Shown here: positions 1 through 11,520 of the stretch, in pieces
Layout: each line of letters begins with the position of its first letter
Position numbering within the stretch: the first letter of the stretch is position 1
Source of the DNA: Phyllostachys edulis
Lineage: Eukaryota; Streptophyta; Magnoliopsida; Poales; Poaceae
Direction of reading: 5' to 3'
Length of the DNA: 64,000 nucleotides
Assembly (NCBI GenBank): GCA_036346405.1
Contig: CM070561.1
Span: 10,586,441 to 10,650,440 of the forward strand
Position numbers and translations under genes: made by a program
The notes under the pieces: model-generated
Databases searched by the model: none
What the model was told of the DNA's origin: nothing
The model's input: only the letters and a program-made list of their open reading frames with translations

Positions 1-1197
1 CACTTGCGCTGTGTAGTTTCCCTATGGCTTTATTACCCTTTATCCACGCCACACACCAACGAGTGATGAAGCCATGTTGAGGCGAACAAACTAGTTAGTC
101 AGGTCGTACCCATTATAGATTTGTGGCTGCACTGTTTTTACACGAGATGCTATACAGGAACTCGGTCCTTTATTGACTCAGGCGGTACTTCCCCATAACC
201 ACTCTATCGTGCTCTCTACCAGCACCTGCCATGCTTTCCAGTCGCTCAAGTCGAAATCAGTTTTTAGTTTCCTTTTTTTGTTTTGAAATACTTTTCTAGT
301 TCAACATATGAGCCAGGCTCTAACCTTGACTTCCCAAATCCAGTTTCAAGTTTTGAATGATGTCGAGGCAAATCATTGCACACATGTCAATGTATCTAAG
401 CAAGGCTAAGCATGACACTAAGATACAGACTTAGTAACTAGTATGTATACCATTAGTTCTAGGGTGACAAAGGATAGTGTTCAAGTTCAAGGATGGGAAT
501 GTTATACTCAATTATCATTAAGGTATTAACTATGATCTAGGTCAGCATAATTGAATAAATCATAGCAATGCAATTTTAGAATTTAAAACAATATAAATTA
601 CATTTCGAAAGTAGGTTCAACATGATCAAAGTGTTGACTCGCCTAGCAAAATATTCTGATAACATTGGTCCTGTTCTTGCTCATGTTTGAACTGTTGCTC
701 TGTCATGGCTTTTGATTCTAATTACACAAAGTATGATTGAATCTAAGAACATTTGAAAGCAACCAAATGAAATCCAATAAATCCAAATGCAAGTAAACAA
801 AGGAAACACTTCAAATGAAAGTCAATCAACCCAATAGTGTTTGAAGCGGGAAATACTTCAAACGAAACTAAATATACCTAAGGGTATCTTGAAAGAAGGA
901 AGTATTCTAGATGAAACTAATCATACTCATGTGAAGTTGATGAAGGAAATACATCAGGCGAAGTATATCTAAATATAATTGATGAAGGAAATACTTCAGA
1001 TGGAATGAAGTACATCTAGGGATATTTGGAATGAAGGAAACACTTCAGACCTAAGTAGATACACCTAAACCTTCTTCATTTGGCCTAAGGGAGGGATCGG
1101 GTTCTTGGAAAGTTTGTTGGTAAAGAAAGTTAAGAATCCAACTGAAGGGAGAGAATATTCCCAGGGACATTCGCATCGGCTACTTGGATGGGAGAGA
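1..1197 (-). repeat. Diverged LTR-like sequence, probably minus orientation
   Basis: No coding potential was found. The order of landmarks matches the minus-strand LTR that follows: an acidic, CT-poor block near 80-240, a 'ctagggtgaca' block near 460, then 'catgatcaaag...gactcgcct' near 620-645, as at 3210-3400. I infer an older copy of the same LTR family cut by the window edge. Its boundaries are not resolved. Confidence 0.35.
834..1065. repeat. Degenerate tandem repeat, about 4-5 units
   Basis: Units built around 'gaaggaaatacttcagatg' recur with spacing of roughly 50-60 bases (near 850, 895, 945, 985, 1035). They are diverged and separated by 'aagtatatctaa'-like links. No gene overlaps them. 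Confidence 0.5.
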
Positions 1198-1856
1198 TGT
1201 AACATCCCAAAATTTAGTTGTTTCTGAAACTTTAAAAATAAAAATAACCATTTGAATTTTTCCTGTTAAAGTCAAAGCTTAATTTGAATTTTCAGAAATA
1301 AAAACGATTTAATGTGAATGATCTAAGCTTCAATTAAATTAAAAGTTATTTTGTTTGAGTTCTTGGTGTTCCAGAGAATTTTTTGGAATTTTCTAGGATT
1401 TTTTGGGATTTAATTGCTATTTATTTTAGCTCAGTTTTGGATTTCCTAAAATCAGAAAGTCTTTTAATTCCGTAAAATGTTTCGGGCTCAATCTCTCTTT
1501 TCGGCCCGGTTCCTATTTTCTATCAACCCAGCCTGTTTTCTTTTTCTTTCGGATTTCCATTGGGTTGAAATTCTTTTCCTTCAGCTTTTCCATTTTTCTC
1601 CACTGGCCCAGTTTCTTTTCTTTCTGGCCCGGCTCGCATCTTCTTTTTCCTTCCGTTGCACAGGTGTCGAAGCCTAGTTGTGCCTCTCTTTCCTTTTCTT
1701 TTGTTTCACTGCTTGTGGGATCCGCCACTAGCGCCACGTAAGCTTCGCCCTCAACTGGGACTCCTTGAGTCCATGTCCGACACGCACCACCGTGTCGGGC
1801 TCCTCTCAACTCCTCCCTCTCCGGCCCCTATTTAAGCAACTCCACTCGCGTCAAAG
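1198..1856 (+). repeat. 5' part of a plus-strand LTR (U3), truncated
   Basis: It begins TGTAACATCCC, the same start as the chromovirus LTRs at 6612 and 14909, and follows a purine-rich 'gatgggagaga'. The AT-rich U3-like stretch is followed by a pyrimidine-rich stretch and a TATA-like 'tatttaag' near 1829. It is cut off where the minus-strand LTR begins at 1857. Confidence 0.5.
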
Positions 1857-4800
1857 TGTCGGACCCGGGAGTAACACCCCAAAATCCTCTGTGTATTTCT
1901 GAACTAGTCCCATCATTAGTAGCTAGTTCATACAGTAAACATGTATGGTAACATCTATAAATCGCACAACTTTATTAATAATCAACAGAGTTTCTTACAA
2001 GAAAGGCTGACAAGCCAATAATAAACAAATATAGCAAAAGACGAAGAAGAAGTAGTAGAGTCCAGCTGATCTGCCACAAGCAATCGACTGGGGTAGCAGC
2101 CTAGTCGTCGCAATCCACACCGATAGCGAAGTCATTTTCCTCTGAAATTTATTTGCATTAAGCAAGAGTGAGCACAACTTCCGTGCTCGCAACTTACACC
2201 CAATAACAGATTATAATGCATGCAATGATATATCAAAAAATGTTTATTGGTTGAATTTGCATAAAGCAATGTTTTCTTTAAATATTTGTACTAAGTTCCA
2301 AAGCGGTTATTCTATAACTAAAATTTATTTTATAAATTCTCAAGTTTTATAGTAGGATAACCTCCATATGAAATATGGTGATGGATACCCTCCTATCACA
2401 TGGTTAACCGCTCAATTTTTACCACAAGGATTATCCATCTTCAAATCATTTTAAAACAAAATCAAAGTCTAACTTTGAGTGGCTTTGCTTAGCATGTCCA
2501 TGACTGTGGACATGGCTATTCGAATAGTTTTACACTCTACAAAGGTTGTACAACTTTACCCACAAGAGGTAATCAACTTTTAATATCCGTCTGACACACT
2601 TCCGAAGGAGTGCGACTAAGTGATTATAACGAGGCCTTTACAATGCGCCATTCCAATGTAGTTACGCCCGCTAAGGTTTCACTTCCTTTGGACTAACCAT
2701 CCGCCAGAAGCCCCATCTTGCGCCGCTAAGGTTTCACTTCCATTGGGCTAACCACCCGCCGGAAGCCCCCTCTTGCGCCAAGTGAGAATAATGTCTAACC
2801 GACACCCACACATCAAAATGGCACAACTAACAATGGAACGTTGCAAATTATTTAGCCTAGCTTGTCCCATTCCAGGCTTGTGGTAGTACGGTGGAGCTTT
2901 GCAAGATGCGGCTCGAAGACCGGTCCTTAACTGACTTGGGCGACTTCCAAAATAACACCTGGGCCTCAACCCTACCCGGATTGAGCCCGTGCATAAACCT
3001 GCACCCACTAACAATCCATTTCTCCCATGTCCAAACCAATTTATTTTATTTTTCAAAGCATTTATAAACTTCCATAGCACATTAATGCCATGGATACAAT
3101 TTAAACAACATTTGATTTTTTGGCTGTAAATTCCCAAATCAAATATTTTAGGTCTAAGCATGGCTAAGCATAATTTTTCAAATGGTCCTAGTTCATACTA
3201 TCGTATCAACTAGGTTTTATCTAGGGTGACAATATATTTGATTCCAATATCAACATTGGCCATACAAAGGATTTAGTCATAAATTTAAAAGTAGGTATTT
3301 AAATTACATTGAATAGAAATATGCATGCAATAATAATTTAAAATAGAATTTAAATAATTTGAATTAATGGGATAAAATATGATCAAAGGTATAACTTGCC
3401 TTGCTTGATTAATTGTTGTTCTCAAACGGCGTCGAAATTCGATTGTCTAAAGTCGTCGAAATCTATACGCGTAAACGAGCCAAATTCAAATAATATTCAA
3501 ATAAAATCCAAATAAAAACCAAAAATTAGAAAATAAATACTGCAAGGAAGATATCGACTTTATATGAATTTAGGAACTTGAATCGACGGAATCGGAGTTC
3601 GTATGAGGGAGAACGAATTTATGAAAGATTGAAAAACACATGAAATAATGAAGTTCTGAAATTACTGTTCACTCGGATTGTTGCTTCAGATGTTTTGATG
3701 TTTAACATAGCAAAGGACTTTGGTACATGTCAAGAAGGCCCACTTGCAAGTGAGCGAAGGAGGATTAGATGGAGTGGAAATGTGAGTATGCCACATGGGA
3801 CCCACATGTTGGAATGTACAAGTGCATGCAAAACATGTACGTATATGTACACAGCCGTGCATGCATGAGATACAGAAGGAAGAAATAATAGTGCATGGTG
3901 CGCATCAATTTGCATGGGAGCCTAGAAGGTCACGAGATGCATGCATGCAGATGCAACTAATTAGCCATGCAATGCATGTGTGTGTACGGGAGTCCATGAA
4001 ACTTGTGTGTGAAAAGTTCTACATCTTTACAGGTTTGGAGATAAAAGGAAAATCATCCGAATTGGAAGGCAGGAAATAAGGAAGATTGCTAGCGCCTGGA
4101 AGGTTATTTCGTTTGATTTCTTATCTCTGCATGCACTTGGCTAGGGGCCACCAGCAGTCCGAAACAACAACCAGGAGAACAAGCTTTGCTAGTTGTGTAC
4201 ATGCATGCGTGCAAAACTAACTACTCAACTAGTCCTATTCTTCTACCACTCCATTGCGTAATGGCTTTGACCTGAACATGCAGCAAGGTGCACTCCCTCG
4301 CACACACACGTACATGCATTACATGCAAGACGTGCACATACTCATGTGACACTTTATTGCATACTGGACTCCCTAATAAACATGCACCACTACCATGCAT
4401 CTACATGTAGCTCACAAACTTGACCACCAACTAGCTAACACAACGTGTGCACTTGCATAGCCGCATTAAAAGCCACAATCTAGAACTCATGTACATGCAG
4501 CTAACAGACTCTTGCTCGGTGCAACAACTTACAAACCAAGTCTTGTGCTATGCACCTACATACATGCTGATCACTTAGCTAACAAACTAAACTACTAGTC
4601 GGCCCGACATAAACGCGTACACCTCAGGCCAATGCATCTACATGCAGAACTGAGCAGATAGCAGTGAAGATAGGAGCTCACGGAAGGATGGTGGCACCGA
4701 CGAGGGGAAGGGTGGCAGCACCGGGAGGTACCAAAATGGGTCGTCCTAGACCCTAGGAAGGCATCATAGATTCGGAGGTGGCGGTGCGGAGAAATATGGC

Positions 4801-5950
4801 CAGCGGCGGTGATGACGCATAAAATGGACCAAATAAATAACAGAAATTAAATAAAAACTAAAAATTATAAAATAAATACTAGAAATTAGAGAATGAATTT
4901 AAATGAATTTAGAAGAAAGAATCAATGGATTTAGAGTTTGCATGAGAGAGAACGAATTTTTAGAAAATAAATTCTCATGAAAATGGACATGTACAAACTA
5001 TGGATTGAAGACTAGATAATACGTTATTGTTCTCCATTCATGCCGACGTCGAACAGGGAGCTCAGAGCAAATGGAGGAACTGGTGGCACCGGCCAAAGGA
5101 GGGGAGAGGCGGCCGGTGAATAGAAAAAATGGAACTTCGGTGACGTACTTTACCCAATGGTGGTGGCGGTGGCACCGAGGAGCAAGCATGGCGGTCTGTG
5201 GCAGGCTGCACCGTGGCGGGCGCGAGGCGGGCGACGCTCTGGCGATGTTCCAGTGAAGAGGGAGGGAGCACCGCATAGAACACGATGTCACGATGCCGTT
5301 GGTGGAGATGGTGTTGCCGGAAACCCTTCGACAGTGGTGCAATCATCGATGAGGAGAGCTTCGGTCGGTGGAACAAAAGCTTTGATTGTGGACGGTAGAA
5401 GGCAAATGAGGAAGGGAGAATCTAGGAATGGGATGAGGATGGAAAGGGGCTCCTGGTGTTTCTATTTATAGGGTCGGAGAGGGGCCGAGGAGGGAGAACG
5501 GGATGCGAGACAGTTGGCGGACAGCAGTGCGTACGGGCGATATTAGTGCATGGATTGAAGGGGTTTCGATCGGATTGGAGGAGGCATGATGTGGGGGTAT
5601 TAATACTCTTGATTACGCAAAGATTTGGGGAGAGATTTGTGGGATTTCAAAAGATTCTGTGAGCTCTAATGGTGGTCAGCGCTGTGCGTGTGTTCTCTAG
5701 ACAGGAGAAGAAAACGGTTCGCTGGAAGAAGAAAGAAAGAGAAATAAATAAAGATTATTACAATAAAAGAGGAGATGCAAACAAAAGAAATAAAAACACA
5801 TTCAGCTAGCGCATTGAAAGGCCTTGGCAGTTAAGCGTGCTGGCCTTGGAATAGGGTTGGGATGGGTGAGGAGCTAGCGAAGCGCTGCCCGTCCAGTCGC
5901 CCACCTTATATGTAATTTTTTAACTGAATGGATTACATAGTTTAAGATGT
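1857..5950 (-). repeat. Minus-strand LTR of the same family; far boundary unresolved
   Basis: It starts 'tgtcggacccgggagtaacacc' near 1857, the reverse complement of a family LTR end (TG...CA type). Blocks matching the chromovirus LTR follow in reverse order: 'tctgtgtatttctgaactagt', the acidic micro-ORF region, the gene-poor middle and 'atgatcaaaggtataacttgcc' near 3380. 5040-5660 is GC-rich, as expected for the R/leader part. 3840-4640 is rich in CATGCATG motifs. No ORF here looks real. The 1857-3870 part is well supported; the end near 5950 is a guess. Confidence 0.5.
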
Positions 5951-6611
5951 ATGGTTATGTAGTGTAGTATGTTGTAGTACAAACTTTTCGGTGAGTAGTT
6001 TAGTTTTAGATATGTGGTTAATCATGAAAATTTTGTTTATGGTGCGATCGTCAAATATGTCGATTTAATCGGTTTCAAAATTTATCGCGGTCGTGGACTG
6101 CTCGCAGGTCCCGAGGGGGTTGATTTACGTTATTTCTAATCAGTGCCCGTAACCCTAACAAGACCAGAGCAGCATACATGGAGCGCTGTGATGCGGTGGT
6201 TGTTCCAGGCATTCGATTTGGACCATGCTGTGTACGATCTGAGATTAAGCTTCCTTGCCAACTGAGCACCATGGGCCACAAATTGGGAGTTAGTGCAGTT
6301 CAAAGGAACAAGGTCATGTAGTCATATGTACGTAGGGCGAGGGAGCAAGGGTGGGATTTGGTCCTTTTGGCTCAAACATATGCCATGACCATTCCTACAT
6401 CTGCGGTTGAACGAGAAGGTGGTGGTGATGCTGAAAAAGAAGTTGGAGACTCCAGCCACACCACGACACACACAATTGTCGAAGGTCGAGGGGTTGCTGA
6501 TGTTGTCGATGAAGACTGTAATAATAATATACATGTAATAATAATTTAAAACAGAATTTAAATAATTTGAATTAAAAGGATCAAATATGATCAAAGGTAT
6601 AACTTGCCTTC
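5951..6611. other. Repeat-derived stretch without a recognised gene
   Basis: 6530-6611 is a second copy of the sequence at 3320-3405 and continues after the chromovirus at 18189. The stretch 5951-6530 has no recognisable gene. Short open frames lack family matches. Confidence 0.4.
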
Positions 6612-9600
6612 TGTAACATCCCTATTTTCCTGAGTTTTTGAAAATTTTGAAAATTTTAAAAATTAACCATTTGCTTTTATTAATTTGCCAAAGCTTAAAT
6701 TGTAATTTAGAATTTTAAAAGCAGTTTAATTTGACTTAATTAAAACTTGAACTAATTAAAGTTGGTTTAAGTTGAGTTTTGTTGGAGTTTAAGTTGAGTT
6801 TTGTTGGAGTTTAATTAAAGCAATAGTTAAGCTAAAAATATTTTTACTAAGTCCTAAATAATTCAAGGGATTTCTGTGAATTTTCCTAGAATTTTTGGAC
6901 GACTTAAGCTATTTTCTAAAAATGCTTTTGCTTTCCTGGTATTTATTAAAATAAAAAATCCTTGAAAATTCCTCCTCAGCCTTTGGGCCGAATCTTCCCG
7001 GCCCATTCCCTGTTCCTCCTCGCCCCCTCGATCGGCTGTCCGTCAGATCGAATTGGTTGCAGATCCGCGCCTCACATTCTCATTGCTTGCTGACAGTGGC
7101 GGCCCCTTGTCGACCACTTGCCTTTGTCGTCCCCTACCTCCCGCCAACGCCTGCGTCGGGTCGCCGCGCTGAATCCCGCCGGCCGCGCCGCTCCCTCGCT
7201 GCCCCTAGCGCCTCCCTTGTCCCGTTTTCGGTCGCGCCGCCCGTCCCCGCTTCCGCCGCGCCCATGCGTCCCCCCTTTTTGCCCCCTTCTTCGCGAATCC
7301 TGCCACCTCTCGCCGCCCGCCATTAAAGCCGGCACGGCAAGCTCTCCCTTCTCCTCCTCCGGGGCCACCGGGACCGCCTCGCCCTCCTCTCTCTTTCCCC
7401 TCACCTCTCTTCCCTCTCCTCCGAAGCTACATGCGATTGGAGTTTTCTCTCGCCGCCAGTAGAGCTTCCGCCCGCACTCCGCCCATTGCCGAGCCCTCCG
7501 GTCACCGACAACCCCGCCACCGGCATCGCCAGGCCAAGGCGCACTTGGTGCGCGCCTCCTCTTCGCCGGAGCCTCACCGGAACCCCGCCGTCGCTGTCGA
7601 GCCGCCGCCTCCGCCGCTCTTCGCCGCCAACCTTCCTGTGCCGCCCGCGTCGTTGAGACCGTGAGCACCAGATTCGCCATGACGTCCTCTTCACGCTGGT
7701 GCCCTCGCGCCGGCCGCCGCGCCGTCACGCCGCGGCCATTAAGCCGAAGGCCGCCGCTCGGATCTCGCGTGGCAATCCATGTGGCTGCCACCGTGGCGCC
7801 ACCTCCACGCCACGTGGTGCCGCGTCACCCCCTCCGTTGACGTGGCTGCCCAGTCAGCGTCGAGTGGGATTTTTCGGATTTTTCTTTAGGAAAATAATTC
7901 CGGAAAATCAGGAAAATCCCCATTTCATCATTTTATGTGTTTTTCCAATTTCCTTTGGCCATAACTTTCTCATTCGAGCTCCGATTCGAGTGTTTCAAAA
8001 TTCTAAATTCATCTAAATTCCTCGTCTTCCTGTTAGTATTTATTTGGTATTTATTTGGACTTTCTTTGGAGTTGTTTTATTTATTTAGCTTTGTTTGCAC
8101 GTGTAGATTCTGGCGTTTCGGAAGATTTCGAAGACACGACGACTGAAGCACCACTACTCTTCAACGAAGGCAAGTCGTAGACCTTTGATCATATTGAACC
8201 CATCTTTATAAAATTATATTGTTTGATATAAACATGCATTGCCAATTTTATAATAAATGGTTTCGGGATTAGTTAATTGCCTAATTGCCATTATGCCTCC
8301 TTGATAAATTGCAATCGACATGTATCCTTGAATGACATAATCCTTGGACACCCTAGGATGGTTAATTGTTAGTTGGACATTATTGAAATACCAACATGGG
8401 TATCGTGTTTGCTTAGCCATGCTTGGTAGACGTCAGTCTCGCCATGAATCATTCAATATTAGTTTACCCCAGCGCACTGGTACGTGGCTTGTGTAGTAGC
8501 GGCCAGTGTTGCTGATTAAAATGAAGTGTGGTCCTGTGTGAGACCACGACATTTGTTGTCACCTTACTAAAATTTGTGGTGCCAGGACTAGGGTGGTCCT
8601 CTTTGGGTTGAACCCAACATGATGAATTTGACTAAAGGAAATTATGGAACCGTATGAGCCACTTTTGTTAAAAGATGTTGTGCCATGACTAGGGTGGTCA
8701 TTTGGCCAAAGTTGAACGAAAATGATTTATGCTTGGACGAGTGGGTGGTAGTAAATGGTGGGTGCCGAACGCACACTCTCGGAATGTGAAAACGCCTCGC
8801 CCGAGCAACCAACTAAGGACTTAACCTTGAACCATTGATCGGGCCTCAACCGCATAAACCACATGTCTAGATTGGGATAGACTGGTGACTAATTAGCAAT
8901 GTTTTGGTTCGATTACATTTTTGGTTGGGAACGGCGCAAGAGGGGGCCGATAGAGGCGAAACCTTAGCTAATGTAATCGAGTCAAAACAGAACTTTGTAA
9001 AAGCCTTGTTGCGTGCTCTAGACTGCTTACCTAAGGTAGTGAGCGGTGGCATAGAATTATGCCGAACAAACTAGATAATTCGTGTCTTGTGGGTCAAGCT
9101 GTACAACCTCTGCAAAGTGTAAAACTATTCGAATAGCTGTGTCCCCGGTTATGGACATGCTTGGTGATTTCACGCAAGGGGTAGAACTTTTGTCGAAAAT
9201 GTTGGAATGGGTTGTTTGAATCTCGTAGATCGTTACTGGTTGGGAAGTGAACAGGGTGTTCACTAGTTGTTTCAAAGAAAATGGATTACTTATGTATTAA
9301 TCTTTTAAATTGTGCTTTGCAATCTACTTATTGTATTTACTGTCAAATATTGCTTTCTACAAAATAGCCATAAAGCTATCCTTGTCAAACCTTGCATGAA
9401 TATTACTTGCATACATTTCCCTGCAACTTGCTGAGTACATTCAAAGTACTCACGGCTTTGCGCCCTCTGTTTAAATCAGCAGAGGAGGGTGAACCAGTGA
9501 ACTCAGAGTTCTATGAAGAAGATTTCTTTGAAGACTATGCGAATTAGGTCGCGTCCTTCACTCGATTGCCGGTGGGCATATTGGGTGACCTCCACCAGAT

Positions 9601-9835
9601 GTTTTGTTCTCCGCTGCAAGTTTACTCTGTTTTCTTTAGCCCTGCGTGGCAACCGTTGTAAGACTTGACCATAAGGTCTCTTTTGCTTAATATTATTAAT
9701 TTGTATGCTTCATCTTTTGTTTGGTTGTGTGGTTATGATTACACCAATGTTGCAACTGTGTGAGCTAGCTACTGATCATGGGACTAGTTCAGAATACACA
9801 GAGGGTCCTGGGGTCGCATACCCGGGGTCCCGACA
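6612..9835 (+). repeat. 5' LTR of the chromovirus (3224 bp)
   Basis: It begins TGTAACATCC and ends CCCGACA just before the primer-binding site. A GC-rich stretch (about 7000-7860) is the R/leader-like part. Compared with the 3' LTR it lacks about 22 bases around 7363 that contain the TATA box, so its own promoter looks damaged. Confidence 0.92.
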
Positions 9836-9839
9836 GCGG

Positions 9840-9852
9840 TGGTACCAGAGCC
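9840..9852 (+). promoter_or_regulatory. Primer-binding site, initiator-Met tRNA type
   Basis: 'tggtaccagagcc' lies four bases after the LTR end. It matches the plant initiator-methionine tRNA complement TGGTATCAGAGC with one difference in the first ten bases. Confidence 0.85.
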
Positions 9853-10351
9853 ATATCGACTGTAGGACGTAACCATAGTTAGCATGGTCATTTAGTCAAG
9901 ACTTCAAAATTTTATTTTATAATTCAAACCAACAATTAACCTGAATAGTATTCTCCTCTCATCTTACTCTATTCTTGCTCATCTTATGCTAATCTCTCCT
10001 TATTCCATTCTCAAAGTCTGACTTCTTATCTTTTCTGAACTTTGTTTCTGAATGTAAAATGACCCTCTTATCCTGATAGTCTCTATAGAATCGAGCTTTG
10101 CTTGAAGTCGCCCACCAATATAAGATAGATTAGTAGTGCAGTTACCCTTTTAATTTCAGTATCGTTAGGATCTATGGCTTGAGTTTTGTTGCCTCTTGTA
10201 GCTTTCCGGCTATTGTTCGTTGGGTTAAACCGACTTTCCCCAATTAGGTTGTCCCGTCTTTCTCCCTTTTCTTACTCGTCGTTGTGCTTCTCCCTCTTTC
10301 CTATTGTGCTTTCTTCCTCTCATCTATTAAAACCCGAGAAGACTTGTGCAG
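9853..10351 (+). other. Untranslated leader of the chromovirus
   Basis: This is non-coding, pyrimidine-rich sequence between the primer-binding site and the gag ATG at 10352. It is the expected position for the dimerisation/packaging leader; no specific motif was identified. Confidence 0.6.
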
Positions 10352-11520
10352 ATGGTTCAGACCCACAACTCGGCAAGTCAGGATGAACAAGTGGACCCTG
10401 TTACGCCACCAACCCCAGCCGCAACAACAGATCAGGGTTTGGGACAGTTCATGGTAGCACAGGCACAGTTGATGAATGCAATGATGCAGAACATGAACCA
10501 GATGATGACTCAGCAGATCGAGACAAATGCCGCTCTGCTCACCGTGCTGAACCAGAACAACCAAGCAGCTGCCATGCCACCCCCTCCCCCACCAACTTTC
10601 CCTCAGTCGAAGCTGGCAGAATTTATGAGGACCCATCCATCTACCTTCTCCAGTTCCTCCGAGCCTTTGGATGCAGATGACTGGCTGCGCTCTGCTGAAA
10701 AGAAGCTTGCCATTACCGGTGTGATGACCGTGAGAAAGTTTCAGATGCCACACACCACCGGAAGGCATCAGCAGAATGGTGGGAGAACTACTGCGCCGCC
10801 CATGAAAACCACCAGAACATCACTTGGACAGAATTCTCAGAAGCTTTCCGCCTCTCTCATATTCCCGATGAAAAGGTAGAAATGAAGAAAAATGAGTTTC
10901 GTGAGCTGAAACAAGGGAACCTGTCAGTGAGTGAATACCTCAACAAGTTCACTCAGCTCTCTCATTATGCCCAAGAGGATGTTGCCACCGATGATGCTCG
11001 TCAGAAGCGTTTTAAGCGAGGACTCAACCCTAGCTTGAAGGTTCAGGTCATTGGCAACGACTATGCCAATTTCCAGCAGCTAGTAAACAAGGCTATGCTC
11101 ATAGAAGAGTCACGTCATGAATGGCGGAATCTCGTAAAAGGAAGTCGATCTGACATAATGCTCATCAAGGCCACCTGAGAGAGAGCCAGAATGAATGTGC
11201 AGCCCCCTGGCCATTTCGTCCCTCCTATCACCTTCAGGACCCGAATAAAGACACCTCGCCCTACTACCCAGATTCGCGGTGCAAAGAACAACACCAACAA
11301 CCAAAGCAGACCAAGAAACAACAATCCCGCCAGAGGAATCACTGTTTAGCTGTCAACCTTTCGGACATTATGCCAAGAATCGCGCAAAAGCAAGGTCCAT
11401 CACCAGTCAGATTCAACCTTGGAGCCACCCCGACCAGAACTCCCATGCCAGGAGCAGGACGTGGAGCACCCCAGACTCCAACAGCACCAGCCAAGACCCC
11501 TCAGACTTTCGGGAGAGGCC
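10352..11520 (+). pseudogene. gag: Chromovirus gag (capsid/nucleocapsid), frameshifted
   Basis: Gag forms the virus-like particle that packages element RNA. ATG at 10352 opens a Met/Gln-rich N-terminus with a run of seven prolines, then the typical capsid start 'FMRTHPSTFSSSSEPLDADD'. The frame breaks near 10730-10750 and resumes in another frame ('HIPDEKVEMKKNEFRELKQG'). It stops again at 11176. The CCHC zinc knuckle near 11345-11385 reads LFSCQPFGHYAKNR: the first Cys is replaced by Leu and the last by Arg, so RNA binding is probably lost. Usual intact gag is one frame. Confidence 0.88.

Noticed and set aside
5062..5471. Overlapping frames of about 100 codons on both strands
   Set aside because: GC-rich LTR segment; neither strand shows a family signature.
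7072..7791. 239-codon open frame on the minus strand
   Set aside because: It lies wholly in the GC-rich part of the 5' LTR, is Arg/Ala/Gly-rich low complexity, and overlaps other long frames in several phases; the 3' LTR does not conserve it.
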